Shown: positions 5,533 through 6,652 of the stretch, in pieces | Position numbering within the stretch: position 1 is the first letter of the stretch | How the letters are laid out: each line of letters opens with the position of its first letter | Origin: JAHEJB01 sp041748175 | GTDB taxonomy: Bacteria; Bacteroidota; Rhodothermia; Rhodothermales; Rubricoccaceae | Assembly (NCBI GenBank): GCA_041748175.1 | Contig: JBGTDU010000016.1 | Span: forward strand, 1-6,652 | Direction of reading: 5' to 3' | DNA length: 6,652 nucleotides | Made by a program: the position numbers and the translations under genes | Notes under the pieces: model-generated | Seen by the model: only the letters and a program-made list of their open reading frames with translations | Database searches by the model: none | What the model was told of the DNA's origin: nothing

Positions 5533-6652
5533 ATGAAGACTCTCTTTCGAACCTCGCTCTCGGCGCTCCTCTGCGCGCTCATGCTTCCGGCCGTCTCTCT
5601 GGCCCAGGACTGCACGACGGCCCAGGAGGTCACCGTCCGGGACATTAACCTGATCCCCCAGGCCAACATCGACATCCTGATGGCCGCGGGGACGAGCCTG
5701 GACTATGCGACCATCTTCGCCAACCTGACCAATGACCTGGAAGGCGAAACGGTCAAGTTCAGGGCCGTCGTCCTCACGGATTGGCGGAATTCCGGGCTTG
5801 CCACTCCTGACAATATGGTACCGAACCGCATTCACATGTACGTGCGCGACGTCAATGCCGAGACTATGGGCGTTGGTGGGATGACCACCCAAATCGTGGA
5901 CGAAGTAGGGGCGATTCTGGCCAGCGACTTTTTGCCGGGCGATGTGGTGGACGTGTGTGGCATCGTAAATCCATTCACAAGTGCAGACGGCAAGGTGATG
6001 CAAATCTCTCCTGTCGATCAGACCTCCATTACGCTGGCACCGGTGCCGCCAGTCCCGTCGAATGATCCGCTTCGCCAGCCGGTGCCTATCACCATCGACG
6101 ACATCCATCAGGAGCTCAGTGATGGCACAACCCAGATCCTGTGGACGACAGTTAGCGACTTCCGGGGGCAGTTCGTTCGATTGGAAAACCTGAATATCGT
6201 GGATAGGGATATCGGCGACCTCCGCCCGGATATCCTTTTCCAGTCGGTGGGCGAAAACACATTCATGAACTCCTACGACACGTCGCTCCGGTACCGGAAC
6301 GACCGGCACCTTTGTCCGGCTTGCTACCCCAATCCCCCGTTTAATACACGGCCCGAGGATGATCCATTCATCCCGCCGTCTCCAGGTGGTGTGGTGAATG
6401 TTCAGGGTTTCCTCGGCTATCAGGGTTGGGACGGTTTCTTTGGCTATTCGACACCGGCCAGCACGAATTTCGCGCTTAGCCCATGGGTTGACGAAGATTT
6501 TGAAATCCTTTCAGGGCCGCCCATCGTTGTCCCGCCCAGTCGCCCGGACTTCGTGCCGGGAAATGAGGCGGTGCCCATCACGGCTATTGTCCAGCCAGGC
6601 GACCCGGCCCGCACAATCACCGGCGTTGATCTCGATTTCAGCGACACCGCCG
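5533..6652 (+). CDS. Exported protein with two OB-like repeats and start of an Ig-like domain, 3'-truncated
   Basis: The frame from the ATG at 5533 stays open for 373 codons to the window end, so the C-terminus is missing. Residues 1-24 are a signal peptide (MKTLFRTSLSALL..., cleavage SLA^QD), which fixes the start; no Shine-Dalgarno is seen. Residues about 66-168 and 211-327 look like two related OB-fold-like units. Each opens with a strand following a Gly (ETVKFRAVVLTD; GQFVRLENLNIVD) and closes with a matching segment (GDVVDVCGIVNPF; GGVVNVQGFLGYQ). Residues about 330-373 resemble the start of an Ig-like domain (NEAVPITAIVQPG...ITGVDLDFS). This order recalls the accessory regions of Bacteroidota lamin-tail, nuclease or T9SS-sorted surface proteins, but no catalytic domain is in view. 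A CPAC motif (Cys261, Cys264) lies inside the second unit. The molecular function is unknown; secretion is well supported. Confidence 0.8.
   Translation, partial: MKTLFRTSLSALLCALMLPAVSLAQDCTTAQEVTVRDINLIPQANIDILMAAGTSLDYATIFANLTNDLEGETVKFRAVVLTDWRNSGLATPDNMVPNRIHMYVRDVNAETMGVGGMTTQIVDEVGAILASDFLPGDVVDVCGIVNPFTSADGKVMQISPVDQTSITLAPVPPVPSNDPLRQPVPITIDDIHQELSDGTTQILWTTVSDFRGQFVRLENLNIVDRDIGDLRPDILFQSVGENTFMNSYDTSLRYRNDRHLCPACYPNPPFNTRPEDDPFIPPSPGGVVNVQGFLGYQGWDGFFGYSTPASTNFALSPWVDEDFEILSGPPIVVPPSRPDFVPGNEAVPITAIVQPGDPARTITGVDLDFSDTA

Noticed and set aside
5497..6309. A 270-codon minus-strand frame covering the start of the last gene
   Set aside because: The sense frame starts with a textbook signal peptide and continues to the window end; the antisense product has no recognisable features.

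Overview
The window is a GC-rich bacterial segment with five protein-coding genes, two of them cut by the window edges. I see no rRNA, tRNA, CRISPR array, transposase or phage gene. The source is probably a member of Bacteroidota/Rhodothermota (Rhodothermales-like) or a neighbouring FCB-group lineage. Three things suggest this: a secreted protein with a YPNP...GKFVVIL C-terminal domain of the type IX secretion (T9SS) kind, three predicted signal peptides that all place Gln directly after the cleavage site, and starts without clear Shine-Dalgarno sequences. The lineage is an inference; there is no marker gene here.

Layout. Positions 1-666 (+) hold the 3' part of a PolB-type 3'-5' exonuclease. 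It converges on a secreted vanadium-dependent haloperoxidase/PAP2-type enzyme at 739-2076 (-). A 106-bp divergent regulatory region (2077-2182) separates that enzyme from an HxlR-type regulator fused to an SCP2-like domain (2183-2935, +). After a 201-bp gap with a small imperfect tandem repeat (2964-2998) comes a 727-residue exported protein of unknown function with a calcium-loop-like motif, a fibronectin-III-like region and a C-terminal sorting/Ig-like domain (3137-5320, +). The next gap (5321-5532) contains a striking pair of inverted GTCATCCCCGCGAAGGCGGGG repeats. The last gene (5533 to the window end, +) encodes an exported protein that appears to have two OB-like repeats followed by the start of an Ig-like domain. 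It has no stop codon inside the window.

How the genes work together. The only pair whose arrangement suggests a functional link is the haloperoxidase and the divergent HxlR-SCP2 regulator. HxlR proteins usually control an adjacent divergent gene, and several sense oxidants or electrophiles through an N-terminal cysteine, which is present here (Cys9). A circuit in which the regulator responds to the oxidant or product of the exported enzyme is plausible but unproven. The two large exported proteins look like cell-surface proteins and are probably transcribed separately, because the inverted repeat lies between them.
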